Shown in pieces: positions 25,290 to 36,237 of a stretch of 64,000 nt of DNA. The notes beneath the pieces are model-generated. The model had not been told where the DNA came from. It made no database searches and saw nothing but the letters and a program-made list of their open reading frames with translations. Positions within the stretch are counted from its first letter, which is position 1; every line of letters begins with the position of its first letter. The stretch lies in the NCBI GenBank assembly GCA_947247005.1, contig OX365950.1, positions 9,932,720-9,996,719 of the forward strand, in the 5' to 3' direction. This DNA is from Spisula solida (Eukaryota; Mollusca; Bivalvia; Venerida; Mactridae). A program made the position numbers and the translations under genes.

Positions 25290-26010
25290 GTCAAATAGTT
25301 TTCTGCGGGCAGATGATTTAGTTGTATTGTTTAGGATGTGTTTCTGTTCAGTTTGGATGTTGATTGAATCTATTCCGGTGTTTGTTTAAATATATATGTA
25401 CAAATAATTCAATAACATGACTTGTGTAATATCGGACAATTTCGATTAATCTAACATAACCAACTATAATATGTAACAGTTATTTTAAACTTATCACAAC
25501 AAATGTCATGATGAGATATAAATCGTATTCAGTTTAAACAAACATATATCCTCTAATTATTTGGTTTTGTTATGTGTCGAGCGAATGAACAGCAACGAAA
25601 TTGAAAAAAACATTTATCATGTATCAATATACCATGCTTCTGTTAATCTAGCAATGCGTTCTCTACGGGATGTACCCCATTGCTCACTATATTTATCATT
25701 GACCGAGACGCTTTGCTTGTGCAGCTGCAGACACCTGCTGTTTAGATACATGGCCTCAATTGCCTAGCGCTCACAGTGAAATTTCGGATAGTTCTGATTT
25801 CTTCGGTAAATAAACTATTGCAATGCGACAAAGACCGATGTTATCCGCATCGAATAGTGGAATTAGTCTGGTTCAAGACATTCTTACAAAATACTTATTT
25901 TTTTATTTTTTTTTGAAATCGTAAACCATCGAGAACAGATCACGTGCCCCTCCATAGACTTTTTACTTTGAGCATACCAATAGAACCGATGAACTATATT
26001 AAATATCATT
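25290..26010. other. Unassigned unit-1 sequence
   Basis: No counterpart in unit 2, where a mariner-like element occupies part of the equivalent interval. A somewhat GC-richer patch at 25640-25770 (cgagacgctttgcttgtgcag) belongs to a 68-codon ORF with no motif. A poly-T run lies at 25897-25915. Confidence 0.35.
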
Positions 26011-26968
26011 TAGAAAGTTGAGTGACCGAGATAGTGCTACAATTTTACCTTGTATTTGGCATAAAGAAGCAGACAGCGAACGTCTCGAGTCTTTTCGTTT
26101 TATTGTAAAACTTTAATCTGTTTTTACTTTTGCTTTATGCTTCATAACTGGCATTATCATACTAAATCATAAAAATACAGATTTTTGCTGAATTAGATAT
26201 ATCAATAAACTCAATTATTCTCAATAAAAAATAAGAAGAATAACAGAAACAACTATACTATTGCTATACAATGGTACAAATTGTTACATTAAATAAATGG
26301 TGCATCAAATATTCAGAGATAAATCTATCTTAAACATATCCACATATCTCGAATTGCCGTTTGTTATTGCACTGTTCCAAAAGTCGTGTATAACTATTGC
26401 CACCACCGATTCACATGTTGAATTATGTATGAGGTAAATATTCCGTGGATTTCCAAAGCAATGTTATACTAATGATTGCCCTCATATGTCAGCTGTAATG
26501 CATAATTCCATTCTGTTAATGTATTTGGTTACAGAAATCCTGCCCCATGTACCTAGATATGATCGATGAGTTGGTTCTACACTGACTTTAAACATACTTT
26601 GTATTCCTCGAAATTGGATTATACAAACGTCACTCTAATCTCGGAATACCATCAAGTATTTTTATACATGACGAAGACAGAAGTTTGAGAGAAATGTTCC
26701 ATGATCTTATAAACTTTAACACACGTCTGTTCGTAGTCGTTCATTCCACTCATCTTTATTTTTTAGATTTTTAGATATACCGTACATGTAACATTAAAAA
26801 TAATTCACTCCAGAACATGATTACACTTTTAAAACAACATTTTGAATTTTATGGTCTTGGGGAGGTAACTCGTCAGAAATTGCAGTTTTAGGGAAAACAT
26901 GGCCAATTCAAACCTAAATTGGGATTTGTTCTTATTGTTGTTTTCTTTTTTTTCATTATTGATGCATA

Positions 26969-27276
26969 CACTCGAACACGCACTTGTTTGCAAAGAGGTC
27001 ACATAGCTGCATTAACAACCAGACAAACAAATAAACTATGAAACTGTAACAGACGATGAACACATGCCAAAAACGTGTGACATTAGGTTTGGCTGATATC
27101 ATCATTTGTTTGTTCTGGATGCGTTAATTCTTATCAGATTGTAATAAATCAATTGAATTGTAATTCCACATATCTAAGCTACATACAATTATATTGAAAA
27201 CTTTAGCCAGATCAAACACATACTGACCATAGTAATGGGTAATATATATGCACATTTATAAAATTTGTTAAGTGTA
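26969..27276 (+). mobile_element. CACTTAA-family MITE copy
   Basis: Begins TACACTCGAACACGCACTTG and ends TTGTTAAGTG followed by TA. Interior landmarks are cacatagctgcatt, cgtgtgacatta and tcatcatttgtttg, shared with 5120-5376 and (inverted) 45839-46126. The segmental partner at about 48838-49130 carries an orthologous copy, so this insertion predates the duplication. Confidence 0.6.
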
Positions 27277-27935
27277 ATGATCAAAGAAATGTTATCTTAC
27301 GACAGACTGGCTCATGATTAGTTGTAAATTAATATAATTTATCAATTACACATGGTAATCTTTTCAGGCTTCAGCCAGATAATCGTTTGTTTGAGGGTAC
27401 AAAAGGAGAACATTTGATGAAAAGTTCTAACAAGCTATACAGGAAACAACTTGCAGCTCCTTTACGATTGGAGGACTTGGACATACATGTAGTCCCCTTT
27501 AAAGTCGAACATACAATGTGCACATCACAACATTGATATACGGTTATGATCGAGTTTTAATTCTCAATAATTAACTTTAATTACTTTAATTCTGAATACG
27601 GTGCATTCAATCGAAATTCCAAACATTGTTGATTGCAATCTCGCTCGAGCGATAAACACATATCTGTTTATTAAATTGTTATAATTGCAAATTATGTAAT
27701 ATGATAGATAATAACACAATACGTAGCTACAGGAAATAATTTTAACAGACTTTTGTGATACAACCATTGGTTGTTCTTGTTTAATAATTTATTGTAAGTT
27801 AAACGTGATAGCAATCTGACAAAACGGTTGTCGCGTTCGTTTTTCTTAACATAATATGCTTTTAGTGGTATTGTTATTACACTGAGCGAAATTCAATACC
27901 TGTTACTACTGATAATGGCTTCGTATTAAGCGAAA

Positions 27936-28142
27936 GTGAATGTACAAACAATTAGTCAAATGGCCAGTGTCGACATTGAAAACCTGATGGGCGTGGATAC
28001 CACTGATAAGACTGGTTTCGGTATTGCAGAACCGACAGGTGTCAATATTTCAGACCAAAATATGGCGATATTTCTGAAAAACATTTATACTGGAATAAGC
28101 CTCCAGTACCTGATAATGTCCGTTTTAAGGTGTAAGTCATAA
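27936..28142 (+). CDS. Short ORF with eight-residue repeats, unknown
   Basis: A 68-codon frame starting MNVQTISQ and containing the octads SVDIENLM, GVDTTDKT, GFGIAEPT and GVNISDQN, then TGISLQYL. It corresponds to the inverted copy at 12287-12547 and to a broken copy near 49764-49990 in the second segmental unit. The octads come from 24-base tandem units. In the inverted copy the frame continues further; here it stops soon after TGISLQYL. Whether any copy is translated is unknown; conservation of the frame in two of three copies could also reflect limited divergence. Confidence 0.3.
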   Translation: MNVQTISQMASVDIENLMGVDTTDKTGFGIAEPTGVNISDQNMAIFLKNIYTGISLQYLIMSVLRCKS

Positions 28143-28668
28143 AATCAACATCGTTTTACATGTCGCGTGTTTGTATTGTGCGATTGTTAACTGTTCATTT
28201 GCCACCATGATCTTTGTATGTAAATATGTTGTCCTCATAGGCTACGACCTTCTTGATTTTGAAATAAACTACTACTACATGTAAGCATAACTCTCCCTAT
28301 ACTTATAAAGTAAATTCTATATATAATATTATGTTATGGTTTGATACCAACATTTCATATTTGGTTGTAGAATTGTTGACAATATGATGAAATTTCAGAC
28401 ATTGCAACAGTAAGCAATGTTACACAAAACAAGCACACATTACATGTAGTCTCGATTTCTTTTCCAGATTGACAATAACATGAGTTAATGTCCAAATATG
28501 TTCCGAAGTGTGATACACAATTGCGTGTGTTATTGAAATTAATCTGATGGTCGCGGGTAAAATATTGACTCATTCTCATGGAATTTGTTCAATATTTCTT
28601 CGGAGAACAAAACCGAGCATTTTAAGCTTCCCTTAAAATATTGGCTTTAGAGGCGAATCAAAACAGAA

Positions 28669-28860
28669 GAGAAAAAAATATGAGAAAGGGTAAGCTACAC
28701 CCAACAGAAACAGTCGAGCACGAACGACACCAAAAAGACTTGCACAAAAGAAAAACAATATATCCACAACAATGCCCAACACGAAAAAAAAAGAAAAATA
28801 AACAGAATACTCGAGGAATGCACACGATAAGAAGTTTACGAACAAAATAGCTAGCTCTGC
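28669..28860 (+). repeat. Interspersed repeat with 'cgagcacgaac' motif
   Basis: A-rich copy of the family described at 6930-7062 (aagctacacccaacagaaac, gtcgagcacgaac, acaatgcccaacacg). Its A-rich strand produces a Lys/Arg-rich 69-codon frame that is a compositional artefact. Confidence 0.5.
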
Positions 28861-29726
28861 AAGAAAGGGCCGATTAAGATTTGAAAATATCATGTACAAT
28901 AACCGAGTAATATTATAAGATTAAAGTATTTACTCTGCATGATATCTTATAAATAGTTTCGCTTAAAACTAGAGTAAAATGTGTCATTGAATACTTCACT
29001 ATCTCGTAGAGAATATCTGTTCCAAAGTCAATCATTCATGTGTCTCCTGTAGTGAACATGTTGTTGTTATCTACATGCAATATTCCTTCAAGTCCTCATT
29101 GCGGACATATCTATGTCAACCTTAATTATATTCTCAATTTATATACAACACGAGAGGACAATTCTGATCATTTTTCTACCACCGGACATTATGTTTCTAT
29201 GGTAACGATCAATATTGATTAATGTCATAGCTTATTTATTTTAGCACACACAATGTTATGTAACGTCTGATCTGCCCTAGCCTGATAACAAACGTTCTGT
29301 TAGTTCTAATTAGTTTTGTTCTCGGCGAGGGTTCACATTTCAGGTTCCTAAACTTTATGGTTATTTTGAATATCTTGTATTGATTTGACCAATTTATTGT
29401 GCTATTTAGAAACATTGCCTATTTGACCAGAATGCAGATATCTAAATACAGCTTTTTTGTGAAATTTTCTTCATATAGAACATCTGATATACCAGTATAC
29501 AGCTACTTGATTTGTACAAATGTAAAATCTATACATGATATAATTCTAAACGTATGCTTATTAAGTGGCAACTCTGTTCGGTTCGCCTTTAAGTTATTAT
29601 TTATACTGCATTGTGATTTGATAAAGGGGTAAAAATCTGAACTAGTTTTATTATTTGAATCGTGTTTCCTCAGATACGAATAACACCAATCCTGTAAAAG
29701 ATAAAAATATATTGTTAATTCGAACA

Positions 29727-29845
29727 GTGAAGGCAGCACTCAGTTTAACCAGCCGAACACAGAAATCATAATAAGGTACGAGTCTAAGGCACAATGCCTA
29801 ACAAAATGTCAAAACCGAACGAGAAAACGAACTGCCCAAGTTCCG
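29727..29845 (+). repeat. Interspersed repeat copy
   Basis: Contains 'gaaggcagcactcagtttaa', 'ccagccgaacacagaaatca' and 'caatgcctaacaaaatg'. The segmental partner at about 50775-51810 is split by a TA-flanked transposon (50831-51772). Confidence 0.6.
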
Positions 29846-30014
29846 GCTGTTAAAAAGCTGAATGAACTAGATCCATCAATAATAAAAGCTGAATGCCAAT
29901 CCAGTTTGTTCATAGAACATGTGGATCGACCAGAAACAAGTCCAGGAAACTGTGTGTAGTTTGTACAAACTACATTCATTCAGAGAGACAGAGACTACTG
30001 AGGTGATTGCTAGT

Positions 30015-30550
30015 TTGGTTCCCGTTCCGAAGCAAAGATTGTTAGCTTGGACTCGGGAACCAGATCATGCGATTGTTTCCTGATAACGGACTATCTGAAT
30101 AACGATCTCATTAATGACTTCCCTCCATGGTTATATGTTATGCTGGATATGGTGATATTTCTATTTAACGGAGAGACTCGTGTAGCGGTGAAGAATATTT
30201 CATTGCTAGACAACGGAAGCATTCATGTTTTTGTCATTTAGATAAAATAAGCAGATAGGTACTCGATAGCTTATAATAAGAAGTCAGAATTATTCATGAG
30301 AAATATTTTGAGGATTTTTAAGACATCATGATCCTGCTGATTACAGACATATGACAGTGACTATGCATAATTCACATTTCAGGCAACGTATTTCTTAAAA
30401 TAACAAACTATTGGTCTGGCTGGCAAAATCAATACGTAAAGTAAACTATTCAGAAGTTTGAATTATTATGCAGATCTTGCAATGTTTAATAAATTGCTTT
30501 TACATAGATTTCGGCCCGCGTTATAGATACGAGTATTTTATCCAAGTCGC
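30015..30550 (+). repeat. Block shared with 51995-52530 and inverted 9.07-9.56 kb
   Basis: Well-conserved block of the large unit, with gtttcctgataacggactat, gtgtagcggtgaagaatatt and cagatcttgcaatgtttaat visible in both segmental copies. It opens with a potential hairpin (GGTTCCCG at 30017-30024 and CGGGAACC at 30054-30061). The 64-codon ORF at 30047-30241 is not preserved in the partner. Confidence 0.7.
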
Positions 30551-31001
30551 TGAAACTAAGTTGGCCATCAATATATGAATTATTTTAAGATATTTCCATT
30601 GCAATAGTGTTCAACAATTATATGCTATGATCTTAGCTGGTAGAAAAGCACCACTTAGCACTTTTTGCATAGATTTTCTTAAGTTTCACTTGGATTAAAA
30701 ACTTTAAAAATCAAAACCTTTAAAAAACTCATTGTGGTTACATTCCCTTTTCCCAATCCAAGCAGTATTCGCTGCTACACAATATTGAAAAAGTCATGAA
30801 TCAACCTACATCGATGTGAGGTTAGAATTCCTGAGCTTAAGGAAGTAACGACATACCCACATTGTCCCCTCCCTTGTTGGTGCATGCTATTAAATGACAG
30901 ATGGAAAGAACGCACATATACATATGTATATTTTGTTATTTTAAACGAAATGTGGTCGCGGAACTCAATACCAATTCGAATACACCAATTAAACCAGTAA
31001 C

Positions 31002-31344
31002 ACTGTTTAATATTTCACTCTTTCTTTAATATTTCGCCGTACAGGCTTTATCAAAAATTAAAAAGATTCCTTTCTTCCCTACATGGTCAGCTTGATTGTT
31101 CAAAAGCATAAATAAAATGGCGCAATTTTGATAAACGGGATATGACGTCATGACGTCATGACGTTATTATTGACGTCAAACATTGTCATACAATATTGCG
31201 CCAAATTTGATTCAACAGATAAAAGTGCATTACAGTAAAATTCAACCAGGAACAATAGAAGCCAGCAATTGGGTTACAGAAAATATATGTAGTAATAACA
31301 TTACTATGTGAAATATTTGTCCCTAAATTGGACTTTATTCTGAG
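31002..31344. mobile_element. Retroposon-like insertion with 14-bp target duplication
   Basis: ATTAAACCAGTAAC occurs at 30988-31001 and again at 31345-31358, flanking 343 bp. The segmental partner near 52945-52965 has only one related copy (attataccagttac, then gttaagaaatgacc), i.e. an unoccupied site. A duplication this long suits target-primed retroposition. No A tail, tRNA-like head or coding sequence is evident, so the element type is unknown. It carries a cluster of TGACGTCA palindromes. Confidence 0.7.
31143..31178. promoter_or_regulatory. Cluster of CRE-type TGACGTCA sites
   Basis: Two exact TGACGTCA octamers abut (31143-31150, 31151-31158), followed by a near copy TGACGTTA (31159-31166) and another exact copy at 31171-31178. 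TGACGTCA is the consensus for CREB/ATF factors. The cluster sits between ATGGCGCAAT (31118-31127) and ATATTGCGCC (31193-31202), which can pair, so it may simply be the loop of a foldback. No adjacent gene is known. Confidence 0.4.
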
Positions 31345-31359
31345 ATTAAACCAGTAACG

Positions 31360-32240
31360 TTAAGAAATGACCAAGACGGAATATTATTAGCAACTCACAG
31401 ACAGTTGTATGAAGCTGTAATTGCATAAATCATATAATGACTTCTAGGCTTTAAGACAGGCGAAAGAAAGTTTGAACAACATATATTTCGTAAGGATAAC
31501 CACCATAGCTCACAAGGTACAATACCTGCTTATACTGCACGAGACAACTTTATATGGATTAAACTTCATGTTTTTTAATTTGATAGATATGTTATTATAA
31601 AAAGTATCGTAAGTTGCAACGAACGAAATAAAATAGAAATTCAGCATTCTCATGAGATGCGAGAGCAGAGACTTAAATTCATTCTTTTAGACTAGTCTAG
31701 AATATTTGTAGCGAGCTTCTCATATCTTACAAACTTTCATACAATGTCTTGTTTTATTTGCGATGTTATTGTTCTATCTGATAAGCTGATATAAAGTTTG
31801 AAGATGTATCTTTCTTATTATTCAAATTATAACTTGCAATGTTCGAACTAGACCCTTTTTATTTTTATCAAATTCCAATGATACTCTTAAGAGTAGGAAA
31901 TAGGTTGAAAACAATAAATGCTTATCTCATTTAAGCTTGGTAAAATATAGCAAATCAGTTTTGTTTGATAAAACATTTAGAAAAAAGTTGTGCCCTACAA
32001 CATTTCATTATTCTTTTTTTTCAGATTAAATTTCGAAAATATAATAATTGAAGAAATTTAAAAAGAGGCTTGTTGGAACATTAGCTTAGTTTATATTTTT
32101 AATTTGTCTCATCTATCGGTTTCATTAACTACAATGTAAAACATCTTTAAGAAGAACCATGTAAGGTTTATATACAAATGATGATCATTAATTTATGATA
32201 ACAAAAAAAATGTTTTAGACACAGGGTGATCACTAATATA
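31360..32240. other. No gene seen
   Basis: The first 90 bases match unit 2 (aagaaatgaccaagacgga, ctgtatgaagctgtaattgc). From about 31460 the sequence is unique to unit 1, A+T-rich, and without a reading frame or terminal repeats. Confidence 0.4.
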
Positions 32241-32293
32241 TAATAACATAGATAACTTTATTCTTTATATTCTAACTTTATATTCTGCAATTT

Positions 32294-32545
32294 TTGACTA
32301 ATATAGTTTATTCTTTGCGATCTGTAACAAATAATAACATAGTACATCCTGTTTGTAAATCATACTTTACTAAATTAGTTTTCCAGTATAAAGCTGTGAC
32401 GATATGGAACGCTTTGTCCAGTCAAGTTAAAAACACAACGTCAGAGAAAATGTGTAACTGTGTGCTGACAAGACGATGTAAGTCGCACAAGTCTTTAACA
32501 TGTGTTCTGTTCTGTTATGCTAACAAAACACGTCAAGTATTTTAA
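32294..32545 (+). pseudogene. LINE open reading frame, C-terminal fragment
   Basis: An 83-codon frame whose first 50 residues follow the C-terminal signature of CR1/Jockey-type LINE proteins: YSLRSVTNN, a positively charged segment with CKSYFTK, then FQYKAVTIWNALSSQVKN (family pattern: aromatic-x-G/A-x-x-x-WN-x-LP-x-x-[VI]-K-N). After about residue 55 the match fades. Only the 3' end survives, as expected for 5' truncation. The partner region in unit 2 (about 53.1-53.57 kb) lacks it, so insertion probably followed the duplication or it was lost there. Clade placement is from memory of family motifs. Confidence 0.6.
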
Positions 32546-32832
32546 TTTGTTGATATATTCATAAAAGTATCATTGTATCGCAGATACGAAATAATACAAT
32601 TCATAAATCGTTTTTCTTTTATAATGCATATCGTCAATAATGTAAAGGTCATTACACAATGATTGTTACATTTTTGCTTACTAGGTTATCATATTATCTA
32701 ACACATGCTCACTATTGCTCACTTCTTAATAGCATCACAACGTTATAGGTCTGGGTCTAATCACTTATATAACAGAACTTTCAAAAACCTCGATTTTATC
32801 ACGTATTTATCACGTATTTCATTATTGATTCC

Positions 32833-33440
32833 TGTTAGTCTGAAATAGTTAGCACTCCGATAGTGATAATCACTACCACAAGTGTCTGCGTCATTTCAAA
32901 CAGCATGGGCAGTCTCATTATCCACTCCGTATTTGCACAGATTTTATTTCATGTTCTTGAATTTGTTTGTTCGCTGCTTTTCATTTAGAGTCTAGGTTTC
33001 CGATCTCTCAGTACAACATCCTTTGTTCATTATCGCAAAGTATTTAACGTCCATTTAGTTTCATATCATAAATCTATAAATCGCACACCAAATATTGACA
33101 ATTCCTCCGTTGATAATGGCTTATAATTGACTGGTCGATTAATTTATTTGCCCTTATGGCATGCCTTGGGACGTAATAAACCCCTGGCATCTGCTGGTTT
33201 CCCTGTTATAATCCGTCTATACTGCGTACTTCAACAATTTATCCAATTTTTGAGCAAATAATATGACGGTTTGGCAAATAGAATATTTTATATTACATGC
33301 GAAGTAATCTATCATTCCAGCAAATTATTCCAGTTTTATGCTGACATTATCCGATTTACGCCGTAGTGCAACGGATATATTAATAATTGAACTATGTACA
33401 GTGACGTGCAAGACAGAAGCAATTTCATTCGAACTTTGAA
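32833..33440 (+). repeat. Highly conserved segmental block, partner of 53700-54310
   Basis: Between about 32905 and 33335 the match to about 53770-54200 is near-continuous, with only around a dozen substitutions by eye and no large gaps. The following 300 bases are clearly more diverged. Part of the block (tgaaatagttagcactccgatagtgat...gggcagtctcattatccact) is also present at about 37880-37965. The frame starting ATGGGCAGTCTC is open for 73 codons in the unit 2 copy but stops after 27 codons here, so it is not a supported gene. Confidence 0.75.
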
Positions 33441-33619
33441 AAATGTCACCCCTTTAGATATTACTGAAGTTTGTACCATGCAGTCCAGTCTTAATTCAGA
33501 ATTATCTCGCAGTACTATAACCATGACTCAATGTGAGGAATATCAATACTCGGACAAAGTAAGTACATATTTAGACGCAATGAATGTCCTTATATATTTC
33601 TCTAAATAAGGTATGGAGC

Positions 33620-34060
33620 TGCAGGAAGGACGCCACTTGTCATGATTTTTTAAAATTAAATACAAAAACGAATTCGTGTTTGCTAACACATTTAGGCCCT
33701 GTTTGCGTCAAACGAAACTTGCGTCAAGCAATCCTAAACATTACATTGCAGAAGTTGTTCATGTATGGTAGAGATGGGTACTGATTGATTAGTTGACTAA
33801 CTGGAGATACTGAAATTTAACAGCTAATACGGAAACTCTAAATATAACAATGATATAATATGCCCGCATCATCGATCATGTTGAATAATATTAGTTGTAT
33901 CAAGTCACGAAGTGACTAATCTAATCTGCAGATTGTATTCCCTATAAATCAATGTCATTTCAGGGTAATTTGGACTGTTATTCGTTTTAATACGGTGTAT
34001 GTTTTATGACATTACACAGAAACATGTACAAACGATACGGATTTAACCTAACCCTTAAGG
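33620..34060. other. No gene seen
   Basis: Unit 1 sequence with no partner in unit 2 beyond about 33620. No terminal repeats; short ORFs only. Confidence 0.35.
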
Positions 34061-34062
34061 TT

Positions 34063-34269
34063 CTAGGCGACGCTGTTTGTTGAGGATACGAAAGCGCTCA
34101 AAACTTTGATGAATATTGACACTACGATTGTTGTAGCACCAAATACAGTCAGTATAATATGAGGTACGATTATGGACACCACTAAACGATCCAGCATGAC
34201 GCTTAAACCATTCATCACTCTGCCCAAACTAATAGCACTGTGTTGAACGTCTGTGCAATATGCAGTCAT
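34063..34269 (-). CDS. Unrecognised ORF with one membrane segment, possible 3' exon
   Basis: A 68-codon minus-strand frame in locally GC-richer sequence. Residues of about 26-60 (VVSIIVPHIILTVFGATTIV and onward to VLSAF) form a strongly hydrophobic stretch that could be one or two membrane passes, followed by a short polar tail and a stop. Upstream on the same strand ttgcacag could be a splice acceptor, and TATATA lies about 45 bases before the first Met. There is no second copy in the window and no family match from memory. Hydrophobic frames arise easily in this base composition, so this is a weak candidate. Confidence 0.2.
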   Translation of the reverse strand: MTAYCTDVQHSAISLGRVMNGLSVMLDRLVVSIIVPHIILTVFGATTIVVSIFIKVLSAFVSSTNSVA

Positions 34270-34339
34270 GTATCACTCTTATCGTACGTCACAAATATAT
34301 AAGCGATATTATCTAACGTTGTCTAGAATTTTGTTTCGA

Positions 34340-34650
34340 TGTGAAATAAGCATTTTGGAGTATTTCTGCCCGAGTAGTTAACGTTATTGTTTACCTCTTT
34401 CATTAATAGACTATTATATCAGATACACACATTGGTCTAGTGGCGTGTAGTATTTTACTCCATATTCGTTCGTTATAATTTAAATCCTAGAATCGATGCT
34501 ACATTTAGAAACAACACTCCGCCCTGTTTGAGCACCTCCTATGGCCTGTAAGACAATCTTTCTAGCAGTAAAATGAGCAATTTTAAACCTTTAGAAGAAT
34601 TGTAGAAACGCAGCTGGTGAAGTAATGGGACAGTAAAGTACAAATGACGT
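34340..34650 (+). repeat. Block shared with 37975-38230
   Basis: Landmarks gtagttaacgtta, ctctttcattaatagact, tgtagtattttact, tagaatc-atgct, tgtaagacaatctttc and cgcagctggtgaa occur in the same order at 37985-38210, showing that part of unit 1 is itself present twice. Confidence 0.65.
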
Positions 34651-34689
34651 GACTCTTATGATGCAGTTGTCATAATAATGTTACAACAA

Positions 34690-35400
34690 ACAACTTTTAT
34701 AATAGTTGGATGCATACTGTTTTACTTCATAACGTGCATTTATTAATAAACTATTAAGTATTCAATTGTTCGAACATGCTTAGTAATTTTCCTACTTCAA
34801 TCGCTTTTTTAGATATAATCTCCCCTCTAGCAAAAACAGTACTTCCAACTTGTTGTCTAAATCAATGGCTACGTCGTTTATGAACAGACGGTCCTTAATT
34901 CTGTAGAGTTGATGATATTTAAACCCGTTGAGAACCGATTGCAAATCATGCTATGCAATTAACATCGGCAAATTGAAATTGTTATTGACAATCACTCAAA
35001 GTTCCGTGATTTTATTGTGTTTGAACTATATTTCTGGTGACTGAAAGCCAATACAACAATTTGTTCAACGTTTTGTTACCTCTCTGAAACGCTTTTTATG
35101 TGATGAAAATAGAAACATTTAAAATGTAGCAGTCTTAGAGACTTCTAATATCGCGCGTTCGTTAATTTAGTATTGAACACAATGACGACATTCCGAATTT
35201 TGTCTGCCTTGCTTATTGATGTACGAGCTACTCAGGGTGTTTTACAAATGTTTGTGTTGGCCGAGTTCTTAAATCGGTTAATCTTAAGCACTTCAAGTTT
35301 CCATTTCGCATTAGAATGATTTGCTTTTCTTTTTTGTTGCTTTCTTCGTAATTACCGCTGAAAAACCTGCACAGACCCAGAAATCGTAGCAATTTCGTTC
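34690..35400 (+). repeat. Three-copy block (also 58490-59170 and inverted 62040-62540)
   Basis: Long alignment by eye among the three copies, best between about 34860 and 35090. Within it, about 34944-35001 (acaaatcatgctatgcaatt to caatcactcaaag) is identical in all three. Reading the minus strand gives a 40-codon stretch with RIKDRLFINDVAIDLDNK, but differences among copies change residues freely, so coding is not supported. Confidence 0.75.
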
Positions 35401-35410
35401 GCTTTTTTAA

Positions 35411-35917
35411 AGGGACTGCCTCGCGTATTGGTGTATTGCAAAAATAAAATTAAATTGCCAAATATTCATGTAATTTTGGTAATAGTTGCCTGTATATGCC
35501 ATTAACAACCACATTGAGATAAAAAATAACTGGGAAAACATAGGCATTTTGTAGTAATTTAGCATTTTTACAGCCAAAATTCTATAGGGTATTAATACCT
35601 ATAGAATTAGCACTACTATCACTTAAATTGCATGAAATTTGTTTCAATACCTCAAAGATGTTTCGGCTTTAGTTTGTTGAAGTTACAGTTTGATCATGTG
35701 TGAATTACATAATTCACGAAGCATTTTGGAAGGAAACTCTGCGATATTTTAAAAAGGAAAAATACAGAGTGTCAAATATCAAGAGTGATTTAAATTACTT
35801 AAATACCATCAACATTTCATAAAGCAACCACCAGTGGCTTTCTATTAGATAAATACTTGGTTAGGTAGGAAAATTACGTCATATAAAAAATTTTGCCCGA
35901 AATGTTAGGCAGCACCT
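35411..35917. mobile_element. piggyBac-type MITE flanked by TTAA, empty site known
   Basis: 507 bp between TTAA (35407-35410) and TTAA (35918-35921). Termini are inverted: AGGGACTGCCT at left, and AGGTGCTGCCT as the complement of the right end. The related block at 58.5-59.3 kb has a single TTAA (59176-59179) at the matching place, an unoccupied site. The interior contains a near-perfect 31-base palindrome centred near 35593 and no transposase frame. Confidence 0.85.
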
Positions 35918-35921
35918 TTAA

Positions 35922-36237
35922 GGTTTCACGACACAGAGCTAAATATGTTATTCTAAAAATCTGAATAATTCATCATGCCAAATAACAGAAATGAGCCGCA
36001 ATAAATTAAAACATATCATGCACACTTGTGACGGTTCACAGATGATATAGCCTTCATCTAATTAGAAAAACGCAAAACATTAATATAAACATTTTGTAGT
36101 CATTATGTCTCAATTATAGATAATCAATTAATTGCCATGAGTAATACTCTGACAAAAGTATTGTGTTACCCAATCATACTATAAAACCCACGGCATGAAA
36201 AAACCGATTTAAGTGCAAATGATATTTTATTATATTT
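35922..36237 (+). repeat. Continuation of the block shared with 59195-59340 and 60190-60260
   Basis: Anchors atgcacacttg-gacggtt-acaga and gatatagccttcat (36020-36060) match about 59275-59315. After an insertion in the other copy, 'ataatcaattaa' and 'catgagtaata' (36120-36150) match about 60195-60225. Confidence 0.6.

Noticed and set aside
28641..28850. Lys/Arg-rich 69-codon ORF
   Set aside because: Falls in an A-rich copy of a short interspersed repeat; the charge follows from AAA and AGA codons.
34860..34925. Minus-strand stretch containing RIKDRLFINDVAIDLDNK, suggestive of a LINE ORF1 end
   Set aside because: Present in three copies, but differences alter residues freely, the frame is short, and no adjoining LINE motif is visible.
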